Shown: positions 47,665-57,947, numbered from the stretch's first letter. The stretch is DNA of 64,000 bases from Gemella haemolysans (GCF_901873445.1 NZ_CABFLN010000064.1:1-64000); one strand, 5' to 3'. Numbers and translations are program-made. Notes: generated by a model from the sequence alone, not told the origin.

Positions 47665-49101
47665 TTAAAAATTACTCAATTCATCGACTAGGTTTTTATT
47701 TGTTTCTCTACTATCTAACTCATAAGCTTTTTTCGCATATTCTTTTGCTTTTGAATAATTACTTTCTTGTCGTTCAATTATTGCTAAATTATAGTAAAGT
47801 GGAGCAAAAGAATCATCAAAATTTATTCCATCAAGAAAAACTTTTTTAGCATCTTGTTTAGTTGCAGTCGTCATTTTTACCATACCTAACTCATAATAAG
47901 TTAAAGCTGATTTATTCTTAGAGTTTAATTCTTTTTCTAAATTGAAAATATCTTCATCACTATAATGTTTTAACAACCTACTATCTACCCTCGATACTCT
48001 AAATCTATTAATTGAACTTTTTGTATTAACACCTGCAAATAATAATGTTTCACCAAGTAAACTAAAAACTATCATGCAAATTAATGCTATATAGGTTCTT
48101 TTCTTCATCAAGAATAATTCTAAAAATACTCCCAATACGAAAGAAAAAATATATAGAACTATAGAAGTATCAAACAATAATGTAACTAAAGCTAAATAGA
48201 TAATAGATATCACACCAGAATACATAAATTTCAAATTATCATTTTTCTTGCTAAGTAATCCCATAAAAATAGATCCTAAAAGCGAAATATTTGCGACCAA
48301 TGCTATATCTAATGTTTCAGAATAACCAAATATCAATAAGAGATTAAATACTAAAGAAACTATAAATAATAATCCAAAACTCTTCAATACATTAAGTGAT
48401 TTATTAAAGAGTACTGAGCTAACACCAATTGTTACCAATATTATCAATAATTTCATTGAATTATCTACAGTAAAGACACTGGTGAACATTCTATAAAATT
48501 GACCGCTTATAATTTTTTGGTAACTATATTCGATATTTTGGTATGCTGAACTCTTATTATTCGATAAATAAATAATAAAATAATTTAATAAGAATAAAAA
48601 TAAATATATTCCCAACAATATATTATACTTTACATTAAATACAGTTCTATCTAGTGTCTGTCTCTTATATAGTTCAACCACTCTGTTTTTATATCTTAAA
48701 GTATCAGGCGTTCCTTCTACAAAGCTTTTATCTTTTTCTTTTAAAAATAACTTACTGTTTTTTTCATTATATAGAATACGTTCAATAATTATACTATTTG
48801 ATATTCTATATTTTTTGTAATCTTCTATAATATCATCAAATTCAGGAGAAACGTATAGGATTTTCATTTTTAAACTACTCAGTTTAAACATTTTTTTCAG
48901 TCTAACTTCATTTCTAATAACATTAGAAACAATGCTATCGATTTCTGTTGATTTAAAACTATCTCCGTATATAAATCTTATTAATTCATTATCTTCATTA
49001 ATAAGCCACACATCTTTTTTTTCTGGACGATAATATAATATACTATAATTATATTTCGTTATGTACAGATATATAATCTTCCAAAATTTTTTATCATTCA
49101 T
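47665..49101 (-). CDS. GluP/YqgP-like rhomboid lacking catalytic residues, with TPR tail
   Basis: 478 residues: a cytosolic N-terminal domain (1-155), about seven membrane segments (158-355) and a TPR-type C-terminus (about 398-470, YYELGMVKM and APLYYNLAIIERQESNYSKAKEYAKKAY). The L1-loop signature of rhomboids is recognisable in QFYRMFTSVFTVD (201-213). The HxxxN segment after it is lost. The GxSG serine motif is replaced by NISLLGSIFMG (271-281), and no His occurs in the last core helices (about 290-345). It is therefore a predicted pseudoprotease. Synteny with yqgQ supports GluP ancestry. Confidence 0.8.
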   Translation of the reverse strand: MNDKKFWKIIYLYITKYNYSILYYRPEKKDVWLINEDNELIRFIYGDSFKSTEIDSIVSNVIRNEVRLKKMFKLSSLKMKILYVSPEFDDIIEDYKKYRISNSIIIERILYNEKNSKLFLKEKDKSFVEGTPDTLRYKNRVVELYKRQTLDRTVFNVKYNILLGIYLFLFLLNYFIIYLSNNKSSAYQNIEYSYQKIISGQFYRMFTSVFTVDNSMKLLIILVTIGVSSVLFNKSLNVLKSFGLLFIVSLVFNLLLIFGYSETLDIALVANISLLGSIFMGLLSKKNDNLKFMYSGVISIIYLALVTLLFDTSIVLYIFSFVLGVFLELFLMKKRTYIALICMIVFSLLGETLLFAGVNTKSSINRFRVSRVDSRLLKHYSDEDIFNLEKELNSKNKSALTYYELGMVKMTTATKQDAKKVFLDGINFDDSFAPLYYNLAIIERQESNYSKAKEYAKKAYELDSRETNKNLVDELSNF

Positions 49102-49116
49102 AATTTCGCCACTAAT

Positions 49117-49156
49117 AGTAAAACTTAAATAGACCTATGTCTATTTAAGTTTTACT
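49117..49156 (-). other. perfect 18-bp hairpin at the crr/gluP-like junction
   Basis: An 18-bp perfect stem (49117-49134 with 49139-49156) with a 4-nt loop covers the crr stop codon and ends 16 bases before the next ATG. There is no T run after it on the minus strand. It looks more like an mRNA-stabilising or processing hairpin than a terminator. Confidence 0.75.
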
Positions 49157-49644
49157 TTTGCTACTTCTTGTGAGAAATCAACAGTTTCATTAAATTTTAA
49201 TACTTCGATATTTTCCACTGCATCCATGTTTGTGATAACACAAGGAGTAATAATGTCTTTAGCTTTTTCTTTAACTAACTCTAAGTCATAAGTTAATAAT
49301 GTTTGACCTACTTCAACTCTATCTCCTGCAGATACTGCTACATCGAAACCTTCACCTTTCATAGCAACTGTTTCTAATCCAACGTGAATAAGAATTTCTA
49401 CATCTCCTGATTTAATTCCAAAAGCATGTTTTGTTGGGAATACTTGGATAATCTCTCCGGCTACTGGTGAAATAAGTTTCCCTTCTTCAGGAATAATAGC
49501 GAATCCGTCTCCCATCATTTTTTGAGCAAATACTGGATCAGGTACTTCTGTAATATCTACTACTTTACCTTTCATGTATGAGCTTAATACAACCTCATTT
49601 ACTTGCACTTCTTTTTTTCCGAATAATTTAGATAAAAATCCCAT
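49141..49644 (-). CDS. crr: PTS glucose-specific EIIA component
   Basis: Phosphocarrier of the glucose-family phosphotransferase system, 167 residues as a free-standing IIA. GVLIHVGL-type ILIHVGLETV carries the phosphorylated His87, with His73 (PTKHAFG) as the second active-site histidine. A soluble cytoplasmic protein that accepts phosphate from HPr. It has a near-consensus promoter. The gene downstream is the GluP-like rhomboid. Confidence 0.95.
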   Translation of the reverse strand: MGFLSKLFGKKEVQVNEVVLSSYMKGKVVDITEVPDPVFAQKMMGDGFAIIPEEGKLISPVAGEIIQVFPTKHAFGIKSGDVEILIHVGLETVAMKGEGFDVAVSAGDRVEVGQTLLTYDLELVKEKAKDIITPCVITNMDAVENIEVLKFNETVDFSQEVAKVKLK

Positions 49645-49682
49645 CTTAATCCTCCATATATATTTACCTTCTTAATATATAT

Positions 49683-49711
49683 ATTATATACTTTTATTAC
49701 AATTTTTTCAA
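49683..49711 (-). promoter_or_regulatory. sigma-A promoter of crr
   Basis: On the minus strand, TTGAAA (49706-49711), 17 bp, TATAAT (49683-49688). Confidence 0.75.
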
Positions 49712-49781
49712 TTAATTTTCGGAAATAATTTCAAATTTAATACTAAAATATTTCTATTTAATTATTGATTTTAAAATACTA

Positions 49782-49841
49782 CAAAAAAGAGAGATTTTCC
49801 AAATATAATTTTGAAAATCAAATTTATGAAAAATCTCTCTT
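49782..49841 (-). terminator. terminator of the lysS-ftsY region
   Basis: A 12-bp perfect stem (49787-49798 with 49830-49841), a long AT-rich loop, then TTTTTTG on the minus strand. It lies about 90 bases after the ftsY stop. Confidence 0.75.
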
Positions 49842-49927
49842 AAATATTTATTAAAGCTGACAATTTTAAAAAATTTTATAACTTTTTAGTTTTTTAAAAT
49901 CTCATTAATCAAACTATTTCTAAATTA

Positions 49928-50992
49928 CTATTCTGCTTCTGGTTGCTCTCCAGTTTTATCAGCGTTTTCTTGATAAAATAGTCCGTAGATATACTGTTCA
50001 GGATCAAACACTTCTAAATCATCAATATTTTCTCCTAAACCAACTAGTTTAACTGGTATTCCTAATTCTTTCTTAATAGCAATAACTATACCACCTTTAG
50101 CTGTTCCATCTAGTTTAGTAAGGATAACACCTGTAACATCACTTACTTCTTTAAATGTTTTCGCTTGTAGTATACCGTTTTGGCCTGTTGTCGCATCTAT
50201 TGTTAAAAGTACTTCCTGTGGTCCTTCTAGAACTTCTTTTTTAATTACACGGACAATTTTTTCAAGCTCTTTCATAAGATGATCTTTATTTTGCAGACGA
50301 CCTGCTGTATCACAAAGTAATACATCATAACCTTTTGCTTTAGCAGATTGAATAGCATCAAAGATAATCGCTGCTGAATCGGCACCCTCATGTGATTTCA
50401 CAATGTCTGCACCACTACGTTTTGCCCAAACATCAAGCTGGTCAATAGCTCCCGCTCTAAATGTATCTCCGGCAGCTATAAGTACTTTTTTTCCTTCTTT
50501 TTTAAGGTTATGAGCTAATTTACCGATAGATGTAGTTTTTCCTACTCCATTTACCCCCACGAATAAGAATACTGAAAGTTCTTTTTCTGGTGCATAGTTT
50601 AATTCAGATTTTACAGTTCCTTCCATGTAAACATCTACCAACTTCTCAATAATCATACTTTGAAGCTCACTTGGTTCTTTTAGATTCTGTCTTTGTGACT
50701 CAACTTTTAGATAATCAACTAATTCTAATACAGTATTATAACTAACATCTGATTGAATAAGTAATTCCTCTAAATCTTCAAAAAATTCTTCGTTAATTTC
50801 TCTATATGAACTAATTAAGTTATTAAGTGCATTAGAGAAGTTATCACGTGATTTTTTTAGTCCTTTTTTAAATTTTTCAGTTACAAACTGACTCTCGACG
50901 AACTCTTCATATTCATCAAGTGAAATCAGTTCTTCATTTAATTCTTCCTTAGCAGAGAATTTTTCTTTTAGTCTTTCAAAAAAGCTTGCCAT
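49928..50992 (-). CDS. ftsY: signal recognition particle receptor FtsY
   Basis: GTPase that docks SRP-ribosome complexes at the membrane. 354 residues. An acidic, helical N-terminal A domain (1-55) leads into the NG domain. G1 is GVNGVGKTTSIGKLA; further motifs are DTFRAGAIDQL, DTAGR, TKLDGTAKGG and the closing GLGENIDDLEVFDPEQY. It has GGAG upstream of the ATG. A hairpin between lysS and ftsY may regulate it. Confidence 0.97.
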   Translation of the reverse strand: MASFFERLKEKFSAKEELNEELISLDEYEEFVESQFVTEKFKKGLKKSRDNFSNALNNLISSYREINEEFFEDLEELLIQSDVSYNTVLELVDYLKVESQRQNLKEPSELQSMIIEKLVDVYMEGTVKSELNYAPEKELSVFLFVGVNGVGKTTSIGKLAHNLKKEGKKVLIAAGDTFRAGAIDQLDVWAKRSGADIVKSHEGADSAAIIFDAIQSAKAKGYDVLLCDTAGRLQNKDHLMKELEKIVRVIKKEVLEGPQEVLLTIDATTGQNGILQAKTFKEVSDVTGVILTKLDGTAKGGIVIAIKKELGIPVKLVGLGENIDDLEVFDPEQYIYGLFYQENADKTGEQPEAE

Positions 50993-51019
50993 TGGATACT
51001 CCTTATATTTCTTTTTTAT

Positions 51020-51081
51020 ATAATAAAAGGGAGACTAAGCTCCCTTTAATTTTCTATTAAAGCTTCCTAAATTTTAGGGAG
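51020..51081 (-). promoter_or_regulatory. lysS terminator with an alternative pairing segment
   Basis: AAAGGGAG (minus strand; 51040-51047) pairs with CTCCCTTT (51026-51033) and is followed by TATTATAT. The same AGGGAG can instead pair with an upstream CTCCCT (51076-51081). This would disrupt the hairpin. It may be a simple weak terminator. Confidence 0.5.
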
Positions 51082-51140
51082 TTTTAATTTTTGTTATTAC
51101 AAATAATATTTTTATAGATTTTGATAAATCAATAATCAAT

Positions 51141-52676
<1,536 letters not shown>

Positions 52677-52689
52677 TCAGATACTCCTT

Positions 52690-52719
52690 ATTATAACACA
52701 TTTTCACCCATTTTGTTAA
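52690..52719 (-). promoter_or_regulatory. sigma-A promoter of lysS
   Basis: On the minus strand, TTAACA (52714-52719), 18 bp, TATAAT (52690-52695). Nothing else is supported between 52720 and 52876. Confidence 0.65.
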
Positions 52720-52876
52720 ATCTTTAAGAAGAATTTTACTATTTTTTTAACTAATAAATTTTACATTTAGAATTAATCTTCTAATATATTTTCATCTAAA
52801 TTTCACTTTCTTTATTCATTGAAATTATAATGTAAAATTTTCTGACATAATTCGTTAAATTTTCCTTCTAAAACTA

Positions 52877-52905
52877 TTGTTTAGGTATAAAAAATAAGAT
52901 ATAAT
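52877..52905 (+). promoter_or_regulatory. sigma-A promoter of the APC permease gene
   Basis: TTGTTT (52877-52882), 17 bp, TATAAT (52900-52905). The start codon lies about 95 bases downstream. Confidence 0.7.
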
Positions 52906-53001
52906 GAGTACGCCTAGAAAATAATTAAGCAAAATTACTGTTAACATTTTAAAAACTAAATATTATTTAAAAATATTCCATGTTATAAGGGGGAGATTCT
53001 T

Positions 53002-54315
53002 TTGGAAAATTTAAAAAAAGAAATTGGATTTTTTGGAGCATTTTCTACAGTAGTTGGTGTAGTAATTGGTTCTGGTGTGTTTTTCAAAGCAGCCGTCATA
53101 TATAAGACTACAGGAAATGTTAACCTCGGCTTACTCGCATGGATTCTTGCAGGAATTATTAGTATTTGTGCAGGATTAACTACTGCTGAGCTTGCCGCTG
53201 CTATACCGGAAACCGGAGGCATGATAATTTGGGTTGAAAAAGCTTATGGTAAAACAGTATCATATTTACTCGGATGGGCTCAAGCTGTAATATACTATCC
53301 TGCTAGTATAGCTGCCGCTGCCGCTATTTTTTCAACACAATTTCTAAATCTTTTTGGTGTAGATAAAAAATACTCAATTCTTATAGGTGCTTGTGCTGCT
53401 ACTACTGTGACAGGATTAAATTTACTTGGTAGCAAGGCTAGTGGTCGCATTCAAACTGTAGCGACAATTTGTAAACTTATACCAATTATTGCAATTATTA
53501 TTTTCGGATTATTACAATCTAAACCAACAACAATCGAACTTTTTCCTAGTAGTTCATCATCTAGTTCTACACCTCTAGCTGCTCTTGGTGCTGCAATGTT
53601 AGCTGCCATGTATGGTTATGATGGTTGGAGTAATGTTGGAACTATTGCTGGGGAAATGAAAAATCCAAAAAAAGATTTACCACGAGCAATTTTATATGGT
53701 TTACTAGTAATAACTGCAATTTATCTACTTATCAATGTAGCATATTTACTTACTATGCCTATGGAACAAATAGCTGGTAACAGTAATGTTCCTAATGATG
53801 TAGCTACTAAATTATTTGGACCAAACGGTGGGAAAATAATAACTATTGGTATTATGATTAGTGTTTATGGAACTATGAATGGCTTTACTATGACCGCTAT
53901 TCGCGTTCCTTATGCAATGGCAATGAAAGATCAGATTCCATTTAAAAACTTCTGGATCAAACTAAATAGATTCTCAATTCCATATTTCTCAGCTTTAGTA
54001 ACTTTAGTTTTAACTATTGCGATGATGTTTACAGGAGAATTTGACACTCTTACAGATTTTCTTTTATTTACAATTTGGATTTTCTTTATAGCGACATTTT
54101 TCGCTGTATTTGTCCTTAGAAAAAGAGAACCTAATATGCCACGTCCATACAAAGTCCCATTTTACCCTATAGTTCCTTGGATTTCTATAATAGGTGGAGC
54201 TTACATAGTACTTGCTGCTATTATTACTCAATTTACATTAGCTATAAGTGGTGTTATTATTACATTACTTGGTTTAGTATTTTACACAGAAACTCATAAA
54301 AAATTCAAAAAATAA
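53002..54315 (+). CDS. APC-family amino acid permease (SteT-like exchanger)
   Basis: 437 residues with about twelve membrane helices. The N-terminal GAFSTVVGVVIGSGVFFKA is the conserved first unwound helix (GSG) of APC transporters. TTAELAAAIPETGGMIIWVEKAYG and the GYDGWSNVGTIAGEMKNPKKDLPRA block near 205-230 are typical of SteT/LAT-like exchangers. The start is TTG, preceded by GGGGGAGATTC. Serine/threonine or another neutral amino acid is a plausible cargo, given the serine catabolism genes, but this is inference. Confidence 0.85.
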   Translation: MENLKKEIGFFGAFSTVVGVVIGSGVFFKAAVIYKTTGNVNLGLLAWILAGIISICAGLTTAELAAAIPETGGMIIWVEKAYGKTVSYLLGWAQAVIYYPASIAAAAAIFSTQFLNLFGVDKKYSILIGACAATTVTGLNLLGSKASGRIQTVATICKLIPIIAIIIFGLLQSKPTTIELFPSSSSSSSTPLAALGAAMLAAMYGYDGWSNVGTIAGEMKNPKKDLPRAILYGLLVITAIYLLINVAYLLTMPMEQIAGNSNVPNDVATKLFGPNGGKIITIGIMISVYGTMNGFTMTAIRVPYAMAMKDQIPFKNFWIKLNRFSIPYFSALVTLVLTIAMMFTGEFDTLTDFLLFTIWIFFIATFFAVFVLRKREPNMPRPYKVPFYPIVPWISIIGGAYIVLAAIITQFTLAISGVIITLLGLVFYTETHKKFKK

Positions 54316-54356
54316 CTATTCTAAATAAAATATATCAAAATAAAACTAAACTAGAA

Positions 54357-54415
54357 AATGGATCTTAAAAGACTTTCTTTAATAATGAATGACTTTTAAG
54401 GTCCATTCATTTTAT
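54357..54415 (+). terminator. terminator of the APC permease gene
   Basis: A 15-bp stem with one wobble (54357-54371 with 54393-54407), loop of 21 nt, then CATTTTATTG. Confidence 0.7.
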
Positions 54416-54476
54416 TGATATTCAATTTTTTTTTTGATAAAATATGATTATAACTTCTTTCGCTTTGTAAAGAAGA

Positions 54477-54527
54477 TTGGAGTTATCTAACTAGTATTTT
54501 GCAACAGATAACTTCAATATTTTTTTA
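54477..54527 (+). terminator. terminator-like hairpin in the leader of the LtrA-like gene
   Basis: A 12-bp stem with one G-U (54477-54488 with 54506-54517) is followed by TATTTTTTTA. It stands 43 bases before the next start codon on the same strand, so it may attenuate that gene, or belong to an unrecognised short RNA. Confidence 0.6.
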
Positions 54528-54569
54528 TCAAAATCACGGTTATTGTAGTAGTAAGGAGGAAACTTTATC

Positions 54570-55451
54570 TTGAATTTTATTTTAAAAAAAGAGACCATTC
54601 TAACGTCCTTTTATACAATTTCATTGTCTTTATTAATAAGTAAATTCTCAGTAGATTATTTATTTTCAGATAAATCAATATACGACTTTTTTCACTTTAT
54701 ACTGCTTTTTATTATTTTCTTTAATAGTTGGCTGTTGGAAGTTGTTCATCTAAATAGATACGGAAAAGATAGTTTTATAAATTACTTCTTTTTAACTTCA
54801 CAAATAATTGTTATATTGAATTTACTAGTGAGAAATTCTTTAAATATTAAATATATACTTGCTACATTAATCCTACTATCAGTAATATTAAGTATCCAGC
54901 ATATAACCGAATATATTCTGACTGATAAAAAAGACCTAATGATAAAAAAACTAACAGAACCATTCTGTTATATTCACACAGGTCGTACACTTTCTTTATT
55001 ATTATGTTTAATAATTATAGATTATTGTTACTGGTTTATATTTCTTGCTTTTACGATAAGTCAGCTATTCCCAAGCTTTATCTCTAGAAGTATTCATGTA
55101 AGAGATATAAATTTTTATCATTTAACTACTCATTTATTTATAATTACTAACACTATAGCCATTAGTTTGTGGTTAAGTGATTTAAAAATAAATATTACTG
55201 CAAAGATAATTTTATTAATTAGTATAGTATTTATTCTTTTATTAACTGTCTATCGAAAAATATTTAAAACAATCGATAGAACTTTAACAAAACAATCAGG
55301 TAATACGTATATAATTGGTATGTATTTTACAATATTAGAGTTAATATTTATCAATTTATTTTTCGTTTTAGAATACGACTGGAAATACTTTCTACCGTGT
55401 TACGCTTGTGGCATCATAAGTAATCGATGTTTTAACCAATATAAAAAATAA
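54570..55451 (+). CDS. polytopic membrane protein, weakly LtrA-like
   Basis: 293 residues with about eight hydrophobic segments. FNSWLLEVVHLNRYGKDSFINYFFL and HVRDINFYHLTTHLFIITNTIAI recall the NRF...D and H..ERhglfvI positions of low-temperature-requirement A (LtrA) proteins, but the conserved Glu and Gly are not all present. It starts with TTG after AAGGAGG. Codon use is AT-rich like its neighbours. Identity is uncertain; function is unknown. Confidence 0.55.
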   Translation: MNFILKKETILTSFYTISLSLLISKFSVDYLFSDKSIYDFFHFILLFIIFFNSWLLEVVHLNRYGKDSFINYFFLTSQIIVILNLLVRNSLNIKYILATLILLSVILSIQHITEYILTDKKDLMIKKLTEPFCYIHTGRTLSLLLCLIIIDYCYWFIFLAFTISQLFPSFISRSIHVRDINFYHLTTHLFIITNTIAISLWLSDLKINITAKIILLISIVFILLLTVYRKIFKTIDRTLTKQSGNTYIIGMYFTILELIFINLFFVLEYDWKYFLPCYACGIISNRCFNQYKK

Positions 55452-55495
55452 AAAGGTAGTAAACTCTCTAAGTTAGAAAGTTTACTACTTTTTTA
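55452..55495. terminator. bidirectional terminator
   Basis: A 14-bp stem with one G-U (55452-55465 with 55479-55492) is followed by T runs on both strands. It separates convergent genes. Confidence 0.85.
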
Positions 55496-55496
55496 T

Positions 55497-56144
55497 TTAT
55501 CTTGCTTCTTCGTAATCCAAGACTTCTGCAACTTTACTAGCAATATACTTCGCTAATTTTTCATGATTTTTTTCATCTAAGTGAATGCAGTCAATTAATG
55601 AAGTCTCTGCAACACGCCCCGCATTTAAGAAGTCTACTTCATATTTATCACTTACTTCTTTGAATGTTTGAGCTAAGAATTTTGATTGTTTTAAACTATT
55701 TTCGTCAAATTCCCCAAATAAGCTTTGTCTTTCTACTATTTCATCACGTAAAGGAACTGGTGAAACGACAAGAATTTTCGGAATTTTATATCCCGCGATT
55801 AAGTGTGGATTTCTTATATATTTAATATATTCTTCGACTCCTCTTGCTATATGTTTTGCACTCGGATTAAATTGTTTTTTCAAATCATTAGTACCTAACA
55901 TGATTATTACCAAGTCCACAGGTACATGACTTAACATTAAAATTGGTAGTGTATCAATACCACATCTAACCGGTACAATTGTATCTTTTGCAGTAACTGT
56001 TCTTCCGCAAAGAGCTTCTTCTATAATAGTATCATTAGGACGAAATTCTGCTAGTAATTTAGTCCAACGTTTGTCAGTTCTTACTCCATCCTCACCTGGG
56101 ACATATCCCCAAGTGTTGCTATCCCCAATACATAAAATACGCAT
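55497..56144 (-). CDS. SGNH/GDSL hydrolase
   Basis: About 215 residues from MRILCIGDSN, with GGTGGAG upstream; a GTG four codons earlier lies in that ribosome-binding site. Block I GDSNTWGY gives nucleophile Ser9. The Gly of block II lies near GRTVTAKD, block III is IMLGTNDLK and block V is DCIHLDEKNH with the catalytic His. No signal peptide is visible, so it is probably a cytosolic esterase or deacetylase. It resembles the arylesterase/acyl-CoA thioesterase I subgroup. Confidence 0.88.
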   Translation of the reverse strand: MRILCIGDSNTWGYVPGEDGVRTDKRWTKLLAEFRPNDTIIEEALCGRTVTAKDTIVPVRCGIDTLPILMLSHVPVDLVIIMLGTNDLKKQFNPSAKHIARGVEEYIKYIRNPHLIAGYKIPKILVVSPVPLRDEIVERQSLFGEFDENSLKQSKFLAQTFKEVSDKYEVDFLNAGRVAETSLIDCIHLDEKNHEKLAKYIASKVAEVLDYEEAR

Positions 56145-56230
56145 AATTTTCTCCACCTTTTTTCTTCTAAATTCTTCTTAATTTTATCAAACTAATATAA
56201 AAAATGCAATAGAGCCAGATGATAAAAGTA

Positions 56231-56304
56231 CTAATAATTGTTATCAGTGCAGTATTTTTGTAATATCCTCTCTCTTAAATTATAATAACAATATTATAAT
56301 TTAA
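56231..56304 (+). promoter_or_regulatory. promoter and two palindromic candidate operators of the CDF exporter gene
   Basis: TTGTTA (56238-56243), 17 bp, TAATAT (56261-56266) form the promoter. A 12-bp perfect inverted repeat TTAAATTATAAT/ATTATAATTTAA with a 6-bp spacer lies at 56275-56304, between the promoter and the ribosome-binding site. A weaker palindrome (CTAATAATTGTTATCAG, 56231-56247) covers the -35. Metal-responsive control is likely but the regulator is not known. Confidence 0.6.
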
Positions 56305-56314
56305 GGAGGACAAA

Positions 56315-57220
56315 ATGATACAAACAAATTTCCATCATAAAAAACATTATAAAATTCAAGCATACTCAAAAAAAGTACTTTATACAACATTAATTTTAAC
56401 AATAAGTTTTGCATTATTAGAATATATCGGAGGACTTCTATCTAATTCATTAGCACTATTAGGTGATTCATTCCATATGTTTTCTGATGTTATTGCATTA
56501 GGATTCAGTTTAATAGCCTTACTATTCAGTTCAAAAAAGCCAAATAAAAAATACACTTTTGGTTTTGTGAGATTAGAAGTACTAGCCGCCTTTATTAATG
56601 GTTTAATGCTAGTTGGTATTTCTATTTATTTAATTTTCGAAGGATTTATGAGATTCTTCAATCCGAAAGATATTGATTTCAAATCTATGCTGATAATTTC
56701 AACAATAGGTTTAATCTTTAATATTGTAGTAACGATAATTTTAACAAAAAGTTTAAAAGAAGAAGACAATCTTAATATCCAAAGTGCTTTATGGCATTTC
56801 CTTGGTGATTTAATCAGTTCAATCGGAATTATAATTTCATCTACAATTATTTACTTTACAAACTATCAAATTGTTGATGTTATTATGAGTATTATAATCA
56901 GTATAATTCTTTTCAAAGGTGGATATAAAATTACAAAATCATCATTTGTAATTTTAATGGAAGCTACTACTTTAGATACTGAAGAAATTTACAATAAGAT
57001 TAAAGAGATAGAAGGTATTGCAGATATTCATGAGTTTCATATTTGGCATACAGATACAAATGAAATTAACGCAGCAATGCATATCCTTTTAGATGAGTAT
57101 AATACTGCTAAAGATTATATAATAGTAGAAAATGTAAAAATTCTTCTTAAAGAACAATACGATATTGAACACTGTTTTATTGCTTTAGAAAATATTAAAT
57201 ACAACGATCATAGTTTATAA
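56315..57220 (+). CDS. czcD: cation diffusion facilitator (Zn/Co/Cd efflux)
   Basis: 301 residues, CDF family of proton-coupled divalent metal exporters. Six membrane helices occupy about 20-210. The metal-binding HxxxD pairs are visible in DSFHMFSDV (helix 2) and WHFLGDLISS (helix 5). The cytosolic C-terminal domain (about 215-300: IADIHEFHIWHTDTNEI) carries extra His residues typical of zinc sensing. The name follows CzcD/ZitB; the metal is inferred. Confidence 0.88.
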   Translation: MIQTNFHHKKHYKIQAYSKKVLYTTLILTISFALLEYIGGLLSNSLALLGDSFHMFSDVIALGFSLIALLFSSKKPNKKYTFGFVRLEVLAAFINGLMLVGISIYLIFEGFMRFFNPKDIDFKSMLIISTIGLIFNIVVTIILTKSLKEEDNLNIQSALWHFLGDLISSIGIIISSTIIYFTNYQIVDVIMSIIISIILFKGGYKITKSSFVILMEATTLDTEEIYNKIKEIEGIADIHEFHIWHTDTNEINAAMHILLDEYNTAKDYIIVENVKILLKEQYDIEHCFIALENIKYNDHSL

Positions 57221-57223
57221 AAG

Positions 57224-57266
57224 AAGGAGCCTAAGTTGAATAAATATCAACTTAGACTCCTTTTTA
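57224..57266. terminator. bidirectional terminator between czcD and the YjjG-like gene
   Basis: AAGGAGCCTAAGTTGA pairs with TCAACTTAGACTCCTT with one mismatch, loop of 7 nt, and T runs on both strands. Confidence 0.85.
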
Positions 57267-57947
57267 TAATTTCAATAAATCTATAGTTTTCTCTATTTTA
57301 TACGTAGGTACTATCTCTGGATTAGAAATTTTATGAATATCTACTAAACAACTGTCTATCCCGGCATTATTAGCACCTAGTATATCCGATGTAAGAGTAT
57401 CCCCTATCATTAAAACTTCATCCTTATTTTCTACATCTATTTCTTTTAAGATAATATCAAAAAATTCTTTATCTGGCTTTTTGCTACCAATTTCTTCGGA
57501 AATAAAAATTCTCTCAAAATATTTATTAAGATTATTATTTTTTAGTCTTGTATGTTGAGTAATTCCAATTCCATTAGAAGCTACATATAATTTATGAGTT
57601 GATGTTAACTTCTCTAACATTTCAATTATTCCATCAAAAAGTTGATTTCCTTCAGCAAGATATCCTCTATATCTATTATCTACTTCATTACCATCAACTT
57701 TTCTATCAAATAACTTAAAAAATCTTATAAATCTTTCACTTGTAACTTCTTTATTCGATATTTCTCCACGTTCAAAACTTCTCCATAGAGATTTATTTAT
57801 CGTTTCGTATTGTTCAAACAACTCATTATTATATTCTATATTCTCATCTTCTAATAATTTTTTAAAAGCTATAACTTGTGCTTTACCAAAATCTAACAAT
57901 GTATCATCTAAATCAAATAATAAATACTTATACTTATCTAAAATCAT
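57264..57947 (-). CDS. YjjG-family HAD phosphatase (noncanonical pyrimidine nucleotidase)
   Basis: 227 residues. Motif I FDLDDTLLDF contains the nucleophile Asp and the acid/base Asp. Motif II is YVASNG, the motif III lysine lies in SEEIGSKKPDKEFF, and motif IV is MIGDTLTSDILGANNAG. The overall pattern matches the YjjG/YfnB group, which dephosphorylates noncanonical pyrimidine monophosphates. Substrate assignment is by family. It is transcribed alone. Confidence 0.85.
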   Translation of the reverse strand: MILDKYKYLLFDLDDTLLDFGKAQVIAFKKLLEDENIEYNNELFEQYETINKSLWRSFERGEISNKEVTSERFIRFFKLFDRKVDGNEVDNRYRGYLAEGNQLFDGIIEMLEKLTSTHKLYVASNGIGITQHTRLKNNNLNKYFERIFISEEIGSKKPDKEFFDIILKEIDVENKDEVLMIGDTLTSDILGANNAGIDSCLVDIHKISNPEIVPTYKIEKTIDLLKL

